DNA of 32,201 nucleotides, taken from NCBI GenBank assembly GCA_038562555.1, contig JBCFBK010000059.1, positions 1 to 32,201 of the forward strand, read 5' to 3'. Origin of the DNA: JBCFBK01 sp038562555. GTDB taxonomy: Bacteria; Bacteroidota; Bacteroidia; Bacteroidales; Prolixibacteraceae. A program made the translations under genes and the position numbers. Shown piece after piece: positions 8,010-14,941 of this stretch (position 1 is its first letter; every line of letters starts with the position of its first letter). A model generated the notes under the pieces. That model did no database searches. It saw only the letters and a list, made by a program, of their open reading frames with translations, and was not told where the DNA came from.

Positions 8010-8589
8010 AACGATCAGACTTGAAAACGGAATATTGCAGAACATCTTCTATCATAACCGCAGGATGAACGCTTCCAGAACTGAGCTGTTTAACACGTCA
8101 GACAGTATTCAGCTCGAAAAGGAAATCACCGTTCCCGAAGAGTTAAAAAGAGGCTTATACCGTTGCCGGGTCGTTTATGGCAGCGTCATTGACCAAATTG
8201 AGTTTCTGCCACTGAGTCCGAAAAATTTCGAGCGATTAAAAATAGTACATGATAACCTGATCGACTATCACCTGAAATTCGCTGACCGTTCGGGGCTGGA
8301 GAAACTGTTTTCGCTACGCGAAAAGGCAGATGAAATTATCATTGTCAGGAACGGGCTGGTTACCGACTGTACCATCGGCAATCTGGTCTTCGACGACGGC
8401 AACGGCTGGCTCACCCCCGCCACTCCGTTGTTAAACGGTACACAAAGGCAGGCTTTACTGGACAAAAAACTAATCAAAGAAGCAGAGATCACTGAACGGA
8501 ACCTCCCCCACTTTCTGCAGGCCGGGATCATCAATGTATTTTTTGATTTGAAAAATATGCCACGTGTAAAAATTACAGATATTTTTTAG
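7993..8589 (+). CDS. pabC: Aminotransferase class IV, likely 4-amino-4-deoxychorismate lyase
   Basis: A PLP enzyme expected to split aminodeoxychorismate into p-aminobenzoate and pyruvate. At 198 residues it is shorter than E. coli PabC (about 270), as I recall for the Bacteroidota type. Seen: FYHNRRMNASR (phosphate/substrate Arg region), DYHLKFADR with Lys95 as the likely Schiff-base lysine, DEIIIVRNGLVTDCTIGNLVF (fold-type IV core, with Asp in place of the usual Glu), and TPLLNGTQRQALL. The ATG lies inside the end of pabB in another frame, so coupling is strong. I base lyase rather than transaminase function on the pabB neighbour; the sequence alone does not decide. Confidence 0.88.
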   Translation: MCRLLETIRLENGILQNIFYHNRRMNASRTELFNTSDSIQLEKEITVPEELKRGLYRCRVVYGSVIDQIEFLPLSPKNFERLKIVHDNLIDYHLKFADRSGLEKLFSLREKADEIIIVRNGLVTDCTIGNLVFDDGNGWLTPATPLLNGTQRQALLDKKLIKEAEITERNLPHFLQAGIINVFFDLKNMPRVKITDIF

Positions 8590-8695
8590 TGTCGCCACCG
8601 ACTACAAAACATCTGAATGGCAAATAGTTGCCACCACAAGAACGTTCTCTAGCCATGTAAAATGCAATATTTTTTCTATGAATAAAGGAGAAACA

Positions 8696-8726
8696 GTTTT
8701 TTTATTACTTCATTTTTGTATTTTTC
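8696..8726 (+). promoter_or_regulatory. Candidate promoter of the acidic-tail gene
   Basis: TTTT at 8696-8699 and TATTTTTC at 8719-8726 are separated by 19 bases (3/4 and 7/8 matches to TTTG and TAnnTTTG). The start would be near 8733, with a leader of about 64 bases. The surrounding 207-base gap after pabC shows no T-tailed terminator, so read-through from pabBC is also possible. Confidence 0.35.
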
Positions 8727-8780
8727 GACAAAATTAAAAACTAAAAACTAGAATAGTCAGTGCCTAAGCAGGCCTGTTGA

Positions 8781-8788
8781 AAAGGAGG
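8781..8788 (+). promoter_or_regulatory. Unusually strong Shine-Dalgarno sequence
   Basis: AAAGGAGG ends 8 bases before the ATG at 8797, which is near-ideal complementarity and spacing. Most starts in this window have A-rich upstream DNA and no such motif, as expected for Bacteroidota, so this site stands out. It fixes the start of the following gene. Confidence 0.8.
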
Positions 8789-8796
8789 ATAATAAC

Positions 8797-9213
8797 ATGA
8801 CGACCAGCAGTAAACCAAGAATTATTAAAGATTACGAAAAACTTGAAGAGTCGATTAAAGAACAAATAAAACTGGTCTATCCGAATGGTTTTAGCCAACA
8901 CCTGATCACCTTTACCAATAAGGATGGTTTGCTGGTCAGTGCGCTGCCGTTTGAAACAGATGAAAAATATTATCTGGTAAGGATGACTTCTCAGGAAGCG
9001 ATCGATATTATCAGCGAAGATGACGATTATGATGATGAGGGTACGCTGAAAGATGAGTCTCGGGAAGCCTATGAAGATAAATATGCTGATCTTGATTATG
9101 TCCCTGATAACATTGAAGAAGAGGAGGATGATTCTTCATACGATGACGACGACGACGATGCGGGAGATGACGACGACGATGATGAAGCAGGAGAAGAGGA
9201 AGAAGACTTGTAA
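8797..9213 (+). CDS. Small conserved-looking protein with Asp/Glu-rich tail
   Basis: 138 residues with no signal peptide or membrane segment. The first 75 or so residues form a compact domain (PRIIKDYEKLEESIKEQIKL, then YPNGFSQHLITF and SALPFETDEKYYLVRM). From about 76 on, the chain is overwhelmingly Asp and Glu, with runs of six Asp. I recall similar proteins as widespread hypothetical proteins in Bacteroidota, sometimes labelled DNA primase without basis. The layout (small folded head, polyacidic tail) resembles the RNA polymerase delta subunit of Firmicutes only in general design; no homology is claimed. A very strong ribosome binding site and a perfect terminator suggest high expression as a single gene. 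Confidence 0.85.
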   Translation: MTTSSKPRIIKDYEKLEESIKEQIKLVYPNGFSQHLITFTNKDGLLVSALPFETDEKYYLVRMTSQEAIDIISEDDDYDDEGTLKDESREAYEDKYADLDYVPDNIEEEEDDSSYDDDDDDAGDDDDDDEAGEEEEDL

Positions 9214-9216
9214 ACG

Positions 9217-9260
9217 ATAAAAACAAACCCCGGAAGGTGACTTCCGGGGTTTGTTTTTAT
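9217..9260. terminator. Bidirectional intrinsic terminator, 20-bp perfect stem
   Basis: The arms 9217-9236 and 9241-9260 are perfectly complementary around a GTGA loop. The core is CCCCGGAAG/CTTCCGGGG, flanked by AAAAACAAA and TTTGTTTTT, so each strand has its own U-rich exit. It sits 4 bases after the stop at 9213 and 11 bases from the stop of the convergent DUF1015 gene, serving both. Confidence 0.95.
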
Positions 9261-9271
9261 TAAATACCTGT

Positions 9272-10525
9272 TCATTCGTCCAGTTTATGGATGACCAGTC
9301 CCGAGCGCAGTTTAGGCTCGAACCAGGTTGTTTTGGGGGGCATGATATTACCGCTGTCAGCAATATTGATCAACTGCTGCATGGACACCGGATACAAGGC
9401 GAAAGCTACTTTCATGTCACCGCTGTCGACACGCTTCCGCAACTCTTCCAGGCCTCGGATTCCGCCAACAAAATCAATGCGTGCTGAAGTTCTGAGATCG
9501 TCGATATTGAAAACAGGCGTCAATACCTGTTGCGACAGAATGGTTACATCCAGTACACCTATGGGATCCTGATCATCGAAGGTACCTTCACGGGCATTCA
9601 GGCGGTACCAGTTCCCGTTCACGTACATGCTGAATTCATGCAGACGTGAGGGTTTAAAGACGGCAGTACCCTTTTTTTCAATCTCAAATGAAGCGTTTAG
9701 CTTTCCGATCAGTTCGTCTTCGCTTAATCCGTTGAGGTCTTTGATCAGCCGGTTATAGTCCAGTATCTGCAACTGGTTATCCGGAAAGTGGACGGCCATG
9801 AAGTAATTGTAAGATTCCTTTCCTGTATGGTGAGGATTCTGCGCCTTTCGCTCCAACCCGATACGGGCGGCGGCAGCAGTCCGGTGATGTCCGTCTGCGA
9901 CATAAGTAAATGGTACCCGGGTAGCAAAAAGCTGTTCGATTTGCTGATTGACCTCAGGGTTCGTAACCGGCCAGAAATGATGTCCAAAACCATCTTCAGC
10001 AACAAAATCATACTCTGCAGGCTCGTTTTTTACAATCGATTCAACGAGGCGGTCAATTTCAGGAACAGCTTTGTAAGAAAAGAAAACCGGTTCGATATTC
10101 GCGTTTAAATAACGGGTGAGCACCATGCGGTCTTCCTCTTTATCAGGACGGGTTAATTCGTGTTTTTTGATGATACCATTGAGATAATCCTCACAGGATG
10201 CCGCCCCGACGATACCATGCTGGGTCCTTCCATTCATGGTTTGGGCATAGATATAAAAACGGGCTTCCCCGTCTTCTCTCAGCCAGCCCTTCTGCTGAAA
10301 AGCTTTAAAATTTTCAACAGCCTTGTTATAGACCGTTTCGGAATGGGTGTCTGTATCTGCGGGACAATCAATTTCTGCCCGCGTAATGTGCAGTAAGGAA
10401 TTTTCTTTTCCTGCAGCCATTTGTGCCGCTTCCCGGGAATTCATAACATCATAGGGAAGGCATGCCAGATCCCTGACAATCTCCTTCGGAGGACGAAGTC
10501 CTTTAAATGCCTTTATTTTTGCCAT
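9272..10525 (-). CDS. DUF1015 family protein in serine biosynthesis cluster
   Basis: A 417-residue cytoplasmic protein. It starts with MAKIKAFKGLRP and LPYDVMNSREA, the typical DUF1015 opening. VADGHHRTAAAA at 209-220 is its central motif, reminiscent of the GxHR nucleotide site of ParB/sulfiredoxin-fold proteins. LPYD, RPDK and ILDYNR follow the family pattern. Its biochemical role is not established to my knowledge. It lies 79 bases downstream of serA on the same strand, after serC, an arrangement I recall as recurrent in Bacteroidota. A role linked to phosphoserine or serine, for example as a kinase or phosphatase, is inference. The ParB-like serine kinase SerK is a precedent for that fold acting on serine. 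It ends at the strong shared terminator. Confidence 0.88.
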   Translation of the reverse strand: MAKIKAFKGLRPPKEIVRDLACLPYDVMNSREAAQMAAGKENSLLHITRAEIDCPADTDTHSETVYNKAVENFKAFQQKGWLREDGEARFYIYAQTMNGRTQHGIVGAASCEDYLNGIIKKHELTRPDKEEDRMVLTRYLNANIEPVFFSYKAVPEIDRLVESIVKNEPAEYDFVAEDGFGHHFWPVTNPEVNQQIEQLFATRVPFTYVADGHHRTAAAARIGLERKAQNPHHTGKESYNYFMAVHFPDNQLQILDYNRLIKDLNGLSEDELIGKLNASFEIEKKGTAVFKPSRLHEFSMYVNGNWYRLNAREGTFDDQDPIGVLDVTILSQQVLTPVFNIDDLRTSARIDFVGGIRGLEELRKRVDSGDMKVAFALYPVSMQQLINIADSGNIMPPKTTWFEPKLRSGLVIHKLDE

Positions 10526-10533
10526 AGATAAAC

Positions 10534-10557
10534 TGTAAAATTGTCAAATTGTAAAAT
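10534..10557. repeat. TTGTAAAATT direct repeat upstream of DUF1015 gene
   Basis: TGTAAAATTGTCAAATTGTAAAATT contains two copies of TGTAAAATT around a TGTCAAATT variant. It begins about 9 bases upstream of the DUF1015 ATG (minus strand). It is the same type of array as at 6105-6130. Confidence 0.5.
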
Positions 10558-10604
10558 TAGGAAGAACAAAACCAACACCTAACGGCTAATCGCTTCCTGT
10601 CTGA

Positions 10605-11525
10605 CTACCGGTTTACCCGGAACGTATCATCTCCACGTTCAAAGAAAGCAATGATCTGCTCTGCCGCGGCCACACCGGCATTGGTATTGGCCTCTTCGGT
10701 CTGTGCCCCTATTTTTTTGGGAGTAAAAAAGTAACGGCCCGTGAATTTTTCGCGAAAAACGGCCTCACAGTCCGGAACAATATCCGACAGATACTTTACG
10801 TCAGTCCTTTCTTCCATGAACGAGCAGAGATCTCCCTCGTTAATCACCTCTTTCCGTGCCGTATTGATGAGAAGAGCACCCTTTTTCAAATGTTTCAGAA
10901 TGTCTGCGCTTACCGAACCGACGTGTTCGCCGCGCGCCGGAACGTGTATGGAAACAATGTCCGACGCCGCATACAATTCTTCGAGCGATGCGGTAACATT
11001 AATTCCTTCCGAAACAGCTTGTGCCTTGCTGTGGCGGGTATAAACAACGACCCTCATCCCCATGCCGTGTGCTATCCGGTTAACATTGCGGGCGACATAA
11101 CCATACCCGTGAAGCCCGAGCGTCCGTCCGCGAAGCTCGCCGCCGGTTTTGCCGCCGAAGAATTCCCTGATTCCATATAGAGCAAGGCCAACAGCCAGTT
11201 CGGCAACGGCATTTGCGTTTTGTCCGGGTGTGTTCATAACCACAATACCCCTCCGGCTTGCATAGGCCGTGTCTATATTATCATAGCCTGCCCCTGCACG
11301 GACGACTATTCTAAGCTTTCCTGCGGCATCTATTATTTCCTTTTCAACCAGATCACTCCGGACGATCAGTCCTTCGGCATCAGCGACTGCTTTCTTCAGC
11401 TCATCTTTGGAGGTGTAATTTTCAAGCAAACTAAATTGATAGCCGGCCTGATTGAAGACATCCGATATTTGTTTAACAGCCTCTGTAGAAAAAGACTTTT
11501 CTGTTGCCAGTAATACTTTCCTCAT
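10605..11525 (-). CDS. serA: D-3-phosphoglycerate dehydrogenase, short form
   Basis: An NAD-dependent D-2-hydroxyacid dehydrogenase expected to oxidise 3-phosphoglycerate to phosphohydroxypyruvate, the first serine step. It has 306 residues and no C-terminal ACT domain, so serine feedback of the E. coli type is unlikely. Seen: VRAGAGYDNID (75-85), NTPGQNANAVAELAVGL (98-114), Rossmann loop LHGYGYVARNV (138-148, with Ala for the third Gly) and NTARKEVINE (221-230) with the substrate Arg224. The usual PHIGA catalytic-His segment reads TPKKIGAQTEEA (268-279), so the His is replaced by Lys. I recall this variant as common in Bacteroidota SerA. It lies between serC and DUF1015, with a hairpin upstream in the serC-serA gap. 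Confidence 0.88.
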   Translation of the reverse strand: MRKVLLATEKSFSTEAVKQISDVFNQAGYQFSLLENYTSKDELKKAVADAEGLIVRSDLVEKEIIDAAGKLRIVVRAGAGYDNIDTAYASRRGIVVMNTPGQNANAVAELAVGLALYGIREFFGGKTGGELRGRTLGLHGYGYVARNVNRIAHGMGMRVVVYTRHSKAQAVSEGINVTASLEELYAASDIVSIHVPARGEHVGSVSADILKHLKKGALLINTARKEVINEGDLCSFMEERTDVKYLSDIVPDCEAVFREKFTGRYFFTPKKIGAQTEEANTNAGVAAAEQIIAFFERGDDTFRVNR

Positions 11526-11568
11526 ACTTCCCTGTTTTAAACATCTGTCCTGCTGCTGCAGAAATCGT

Positions 11569-11625
11569 AAAAAAATACCTTTCCTGTGAAAACAGAAATG
11601 CTTCAGCTATCTGCTTTCACAGGAA
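11569..11625 (-). terminator. Terminator-like hairpin between serC and serA
   Basis: Arms TTCCTGTGAAA (11581-11591) and TTTCACAGGAA (11615-11625) are perfect complements. The stem continues by four pairs after one mismatch, with a loop of about 13. On the minus strand it is followed, after five bases, by seven T. The T tract is slightly displaced, so termination may be partial. This would place serA and DUF1015 at a lower transcript level than serC, or leave them dependent on another promoter. Confidence 0.55.
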
Positions 11626-11640
11626 TATGCCCGATTTACA

Positions 11641-12711
11641 TCAGTGAGCGGCTTCGAATTCATTCATCGCATCAACCAGGGCCTGCACGCTTTCGATGGG
11701 TAAAGCATTATAAATGGAAGCTCTGAAACCGCCAACAGAACGGTGCCCTTTTAATCCAACCATTCCCTTTGAATTGGCAAAGGCAAGAAAATCTTTTTCC
11801 AGATTCTCATATCCCTCAGCCATCACAAAAGTCACATTCATTCGTGACCGATCCTCAACGGCAGGAACAGTTGGAATAAACAGTTTATTACGGTCCAGTT
11901 CTGCATACAACAGATCGGCTTTTGCAATATTGACCTTTTCAATTGCTTCAACGCCGCCCAGCTCCTTCAGCCAAATCAGGGTCTGCAACGCCGCAAAGAC
12001 CGGAAGTGTTGAAGGTGTATTAAACATCGATTCACCTTTAATGTGAACCTGGTAATCAAGCATAGTGGGAATTGGACGCCCAGTTTTGCCGAGAGCCTCA
12101 TTCTTTACAATGACCAGCGTAGCCCCTGAAGGGCCAAGATTTTTCTGGGCACCGGCATAAATAAGATCATATTTTGAAACATCCACCGGACGGCTGAAGA
12201 TGTCGGACGACATGTCACCAACCAAAGGAACATTCACCACCGGATCAACTTTCAATTCGGTTCCGAAAATAGTATTGTTGGTTGTAATGTGCAGGTAATC
12301 CACATCAGCAGGGACTGTATATGATTTGGGAATATAATTGAAGTTTTTGTCTTTAGAAGAAGCTACCTCGACCACCTCACCAAAAAAAGCTGCCTCTTTC
12401 ATAGCTTTCGAAGCCCATACACCCGTATTGAGATAGGCGACTTTCGATTTGAACAGGTTGTAAGGAGCCATCAGAAACTGAAGACTGGCGCCGCCCTGCA
12501 AAAACAAGACCGAATAACCTTCAGGCACTTTCAGCAATTCTTTTACGAGTGCAATAGCCTCATCCATCACCGCGATAAACTCCTTTTCACGGTGCGAAAT
12601 TTCCATAACTGAAAGCCCGGTACCGGCAAAATTGAGCGCTGCTTCGGCAACTTTTTGTTTAGTGAATTCGGGTAAGATTGAGGGTCCCGCATAAAAATTA
12701 TGCTTCTTCAT
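11641..12711 (-). CDS. serC: Phosphoserine aminotransferase
   Basis: A PLP transaminase converting phosphohydroxypyruvate and glutamate to O-phosphoserine; the family also acts in pyridoxine synthesis. It has 356 residues, the standard length. Seen: NFYAGPSILP at the N-terminus, LFLQGGASLQF (69-79), NTIFGTE (146-152), GDMSSDIFSRP and YAGAQKNLGPSG with Schiff-base Lys190, then GHRSVGGFRASIYNA near the C-terminus. All are diagnostic. It precedes serA and DUF1015 on the minus strand and follows comB, from which it is separated by a small terminator-like hairpin. No convincing -7 box was seen in the 119-base AT-rich gap. Confidence 0.96.
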   Translation of the reverse strand: MKKHNFYAGPSILPEFTKQKVAEAALNFAGTGLSVMEISHREKEFIAVMDEAIALVKELLKVPEGYSVLFLQGGASLQFLMAPYNLFKSKVAYLNTGVWASKAMKEAAFFGEVVEVASSKDKNFNYIPKSYTVPADVDYLHITTNNTIFGTELKVDPVVNVPLVGDMSSDIFSRPVDVSKYDLIYAGAQKNLGPSGATLVIVKNEALGKTGRPIPTMLDYQVHIKGESMFNTPSTLPVFAALQTLIWLKELGGVEAIEKVNIAKADLLYAELDRNKLFIPTVPAVEDRSRMNVTFVMAEGYENLEKDFLAFANSKGMVGLKGHRSVGGFRASIYNALPIESVQALVDAMNEFEAAH

Positions 12712-12764
12712 GGTGTATTTATTTTAGGTTTTAAATTATTTAGCAAAAATGCAATTAATCATTT

Positions 12765-12786
12765 AAAAAATGGAATTTCGTTCCAT
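12765..12786 (-). terminator. Small intrinsic terminator after comB
   Basis: On the minus strand ATGGAA, loop CGAAA, TTCCAT is followed by TTTTT. The stem is only 6 bp but the T tail is immediate. It lies between the comB stop and the serC start, suggesting that serC is not simply the next gene of a comB operon. Confidence 0.5.
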
Positions 12787-12830
12787 AATTTATTGCAGTA
12801 GCTCATAAATCTTTTCAACCCCTTTACGAC

Positions 12831-13556
12831 TCAGTTTACACAGACCAGCTCCCGGTTTTTATAAATAGGGATCACCTCCGTATAATCCAGCCCAAGGCAA
12901 AATTCGATACAATCGTCCAACCCTTTTTCGGCCAATCGTTCCTTTTGTGCGGCCTTCTGCATATAACCGTTCAGGTCATTTTCGGCTATCTGCCACAAAT
13001 CGACCGAAGCAGTTACCGCATCACAAATGGAGTGAAACCGTCCGGATGCCAATAGTTTTTGGGATAAGGCGCCTGCAAAAATGAAATCTTCAAGGCTGAA
13101 GCGATCCTTCCACGACGCACAAAAAATCAGTACCGGTGCCCTTTGTTCGGTTAACCACCGGCTCAGGGCGGTGAGGTTAAGGAAAGATCCGATTACCACA
13201 GCTTTTGAATGACTGGCCATCTGAATACAACGGGTACCGTTGGTCGTGGAATAAACGATTTCCTTTCCTTTCACCTTATCGGCCGTAAAGTTAAACGGAG
13301 AATTTCCAAAATCGGCAAAATCGAGGACATATCCGTCGCGTTCGGACGCAACCAGATATCCCTCCAGCTTTTTTTGTCTGGCCTCCTCCACCGTGGAGAC
13401 CGGGATGATCCGTTTCACCTGATTATGAAAAGCGGTGCATATGGCCGACGTAGCCCGGAAAATATCGACCACAACAACGATATTTTCGTCACTGGCATGT
13501 TTGGGGTAGATCGCCGGCGAGATGCAGGTCTCCAAACGAAGCTGAGCGTTGATCAT
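12831..13556 (-). CDS. comB: 2-phosphosulfolactate phosphatase family protein
   Basis: A ComB-type phosphatase, known from the coenzyme M pathway, where it hydrolyses 2-phosphosulfolactate to sulfolactate with Mg2+. It has 241 residues, near family length. Seen: VVVVDIFRATSAICTAF (27-43) and YSTTNGTRCI (102-111), the two signature stretches, and ASERDGYVLDFADFGNSP. Family membership is clear. The substrate in a bacterium without coenzyme M is not known from this sequence. It has its own perfect -7 box 21 bases from the ATG and its own small terminator, lying between gcvT and serC. Proximity to serC and serA invites a link to sulfolactate/cysteate metabolism, which is inference. Confidence 0.9.
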   Translation of the reverse strand: MINAQLRLETCISPAIYPKHASDENIVVVVDIFRATSAICTAFHNQVKRIIPVSTVEEARQKKLEGYLVASERDGYVLDFADFGNSPFNFTADKVKGKEIVYSTTNGTRCIQMASHSKAVVIGSFLNLTALSRWLTEQRAPVLIFCASWKDRFSLEDFIFAGALSQKLLASGRFHSICDAVTASVDLWQIAENDLNGYMQKAAQKERLAEKGLDDCIEFCLGLDYTEVIPIYKNRELVCVN

Positions 13557-13576
13557 TCTTCTAAATCTGTTTGCCG

Positions 13577-13584
13577 CAAAGATA
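13577..13584 (-). promoter_or_regulatory. -7 box of comB promoter
   Basis: The minus strand reads TATCTTTG, an exact TAnnTTTG match. A T-rich stretch with TTTT about 18 bases upstream could serve as the -33 element. The start would be near 13570, 14 bases before the ATG, so comB is transcribed independently of gcvT. Confidence 0.6.
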
Positions 13585-13621
13585 ATTGAACAAATACAAT
13601 AAAAAAGATGTTTCAGTCGTC

Positions 13622-14713
13622 TTATTGTCCGTTGATGAAAGGCATTTTTACGATGGTTGCCTTCAGCAACTTATTCCGGACCCGGATAAAGATCTCCGTA
13701 CCGAATGCCGAATAGGCTTTGGCAATATAGCCCATTCCGATGCCCTTATTTAGTACCGGCGACTGTGTTCCTGAAGTTACGTGGCCAATGATATCCCCGG
13801 CTGCGTCGGTCAGTTCATATCCGTGGCGCGGTATACCCCTGTCAACCATTTCGAAACCTCTCAGTGTACGGTTGACACCTTCTGATTTCTGCACCGACAA
13901 ATATTCTTTGTCGATAAAGACATTCTTATCATTGAATTTGGTGATCCAGCCGAGACCCGCTTCTATAGGCGAGGTGGAGTCGTCAATATCGTTTCCGTAA
14001 AGACAGTAGCCCATTTCCAGACGTAAGGTGTCGCGGGCACCCAGGCCGATCGGTTTTATTCCGGCTTCCGCTCCTGCTTCAAAAATGGCCTGGTAGATTT
14101 TTTCTCCTTCTTTATTGTCAAAATAAAGCTCAAAGCCGCCCGCACCGGTATAACCCGTTGCTGAAATAATCACCTGGTTTACACCCGCAATCGTACCGGT
14201 AACGAAGGTATAATAGCTGATTGAACTCAGGTCGGTATCGGTAAGCTTTTGCAAAACTAACGACGCCTTCGGTCCCTGTATTGCCAGTTGTCCGGTCCGG
14301 TCGGAAGCATTTTCGAGTACCGCCCCAAATCTGTTTTGGGAAACCAGCCAGTCCCAATCCTTTTCAATATTCGAGGCGTTAACCACCAGTAAATACTGAC
14401 CGGGGCCAAAATAGTATACAAGCAGGTCGTCGACGATGCCGCCTTTGCCGTTTGGAAAACAGGAGTACTGAGCCTGTCCGGGAGTCAGCGCGGTAATATC
14501 ATTGCTGGTCACATACTGAACCAAATCAGCGGCTCCAGGCCCTTTCACCCATATCTCCCCCATATGGGAAACGTCAAATACGCCAACGCCCTCGCGGACT
14601 GTCAGATGCTCGTCTTTTATACCACTGAATTCCACAGGCATTTCAAAACCTGCAAATTCGACCATTTTACCACCGGCATTCCGGTGTATCTGATTAAATA
14701 CGGTCTTCTTCAT
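13622..14713 (-). CDS. gcvT: Glycine cleavage system T protein (aminomethyltransferase)
   Basis: Transfers the aminomethyl carbon from lipoyl-H protein to tetrahydrofolate, releasing ammonia. It has 363 residues, the usual length. Seen: FAGFEMPVEFSGIKDEH (20-36), GVFDVSHMGE, CFPNGKGGIVDDLLVYY with the catalytic Asp96, VNASNIEKDWDW (folate site), AIQGPKA, GYTGAGGFELY, GLGARDTLRLEMGY, GHVTSGTQSP near the C-terminus. The other glycine cleavage proteins (H and P) are not in the window. Its product 5,10-methylene-THF and its substrate glycine connect it to the serC-serA genes downstream. A possible -7 box is about 87 bases upstream. Confidence 0.96.
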   Translation of the reverse strand: MKKTVFNQIHRNAGGKMVEFAGFEMPVEFSGIKDEHLTVREGVGVFDVSHMGEIWVKGPGAADLVQYVTSNDITALTPGQAQYSCFPNGKGGIVDDLLVYYFGPGQYLLVVNASNIEKDWDWLVSQNRFGAVLENASDRTGQLAIQGPKASLVLQKLTDTDLSSISYYTFVTGTIAGVNQVIISATGYTGAGGFELYFDNKEGEKIYQAIFEAGAEAGIKPIGLGARDTLRLEMGYCLYGNDIDDSTSPIEAGLGWITKFNDKNVFIDKEYLSVQKSEGVNRTLRGFEMVDRGIPRHGYELTDAAGDIIGHVTSGTQSPVLNKGIGMGYIAKAYSAFGTEIFIRVRNKLLKATIVKMPFINGQ

Positions 14714-14799
14714 GTACGAATAAATTTTTAAAAGCCCGAAAGAAGCTGTCGTCCTGCAAACGATACGCTTCTTCAGCAGCTGTTCTGTTTTTCCGAGTT

Positions 14800-14807
14800 C
14801 AAAAATA
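14800..14807 (-). promoter_or_regulatory. Candidate -7 box of gcvT
   Basis: The minus strand reads TATTTTTG, an exact match to TAnnTTTG, about 87 bases from the gcvT start. The -33 region has no clear TTTG. It lies in the 228-base divergent gap between gcvT and the Hpt gene. Confidence 0.4.
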
Positions 14808-14910
14808 AAAGTTCAAAGATCATAAAAATAAAGAATAACCATCAATGAAATGCTGAATAATATCATAAGCAGTGTGAGAATAAGCTTGTTCTGTATTTAA
14901 TATTTTTTAT

Positions 14911-14918
14911 TATTATTG
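14911..14918 (+). promoter_or_regulatory. Candidate -7 box of the Hpt gene
   Basis: TATTATTG matches TAnnTTTG at 7 of 8 positions, 23 bases before the ATG at 14942. The -33 match is poor (TTGT nearby). The region is very AT-rich, so chance matches are likely. Confidence 0.3.
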
Positions 14919-14941
14919 CATCGCAAATACCTCCATACCTC

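Noticed and set aside
8618..8633. Hairpin TGGCAA-ATAG-TTGCCA after pabC
   Set aside because: A short 6-bp stem with no T tract on either side; not a convincing terminator or operator.
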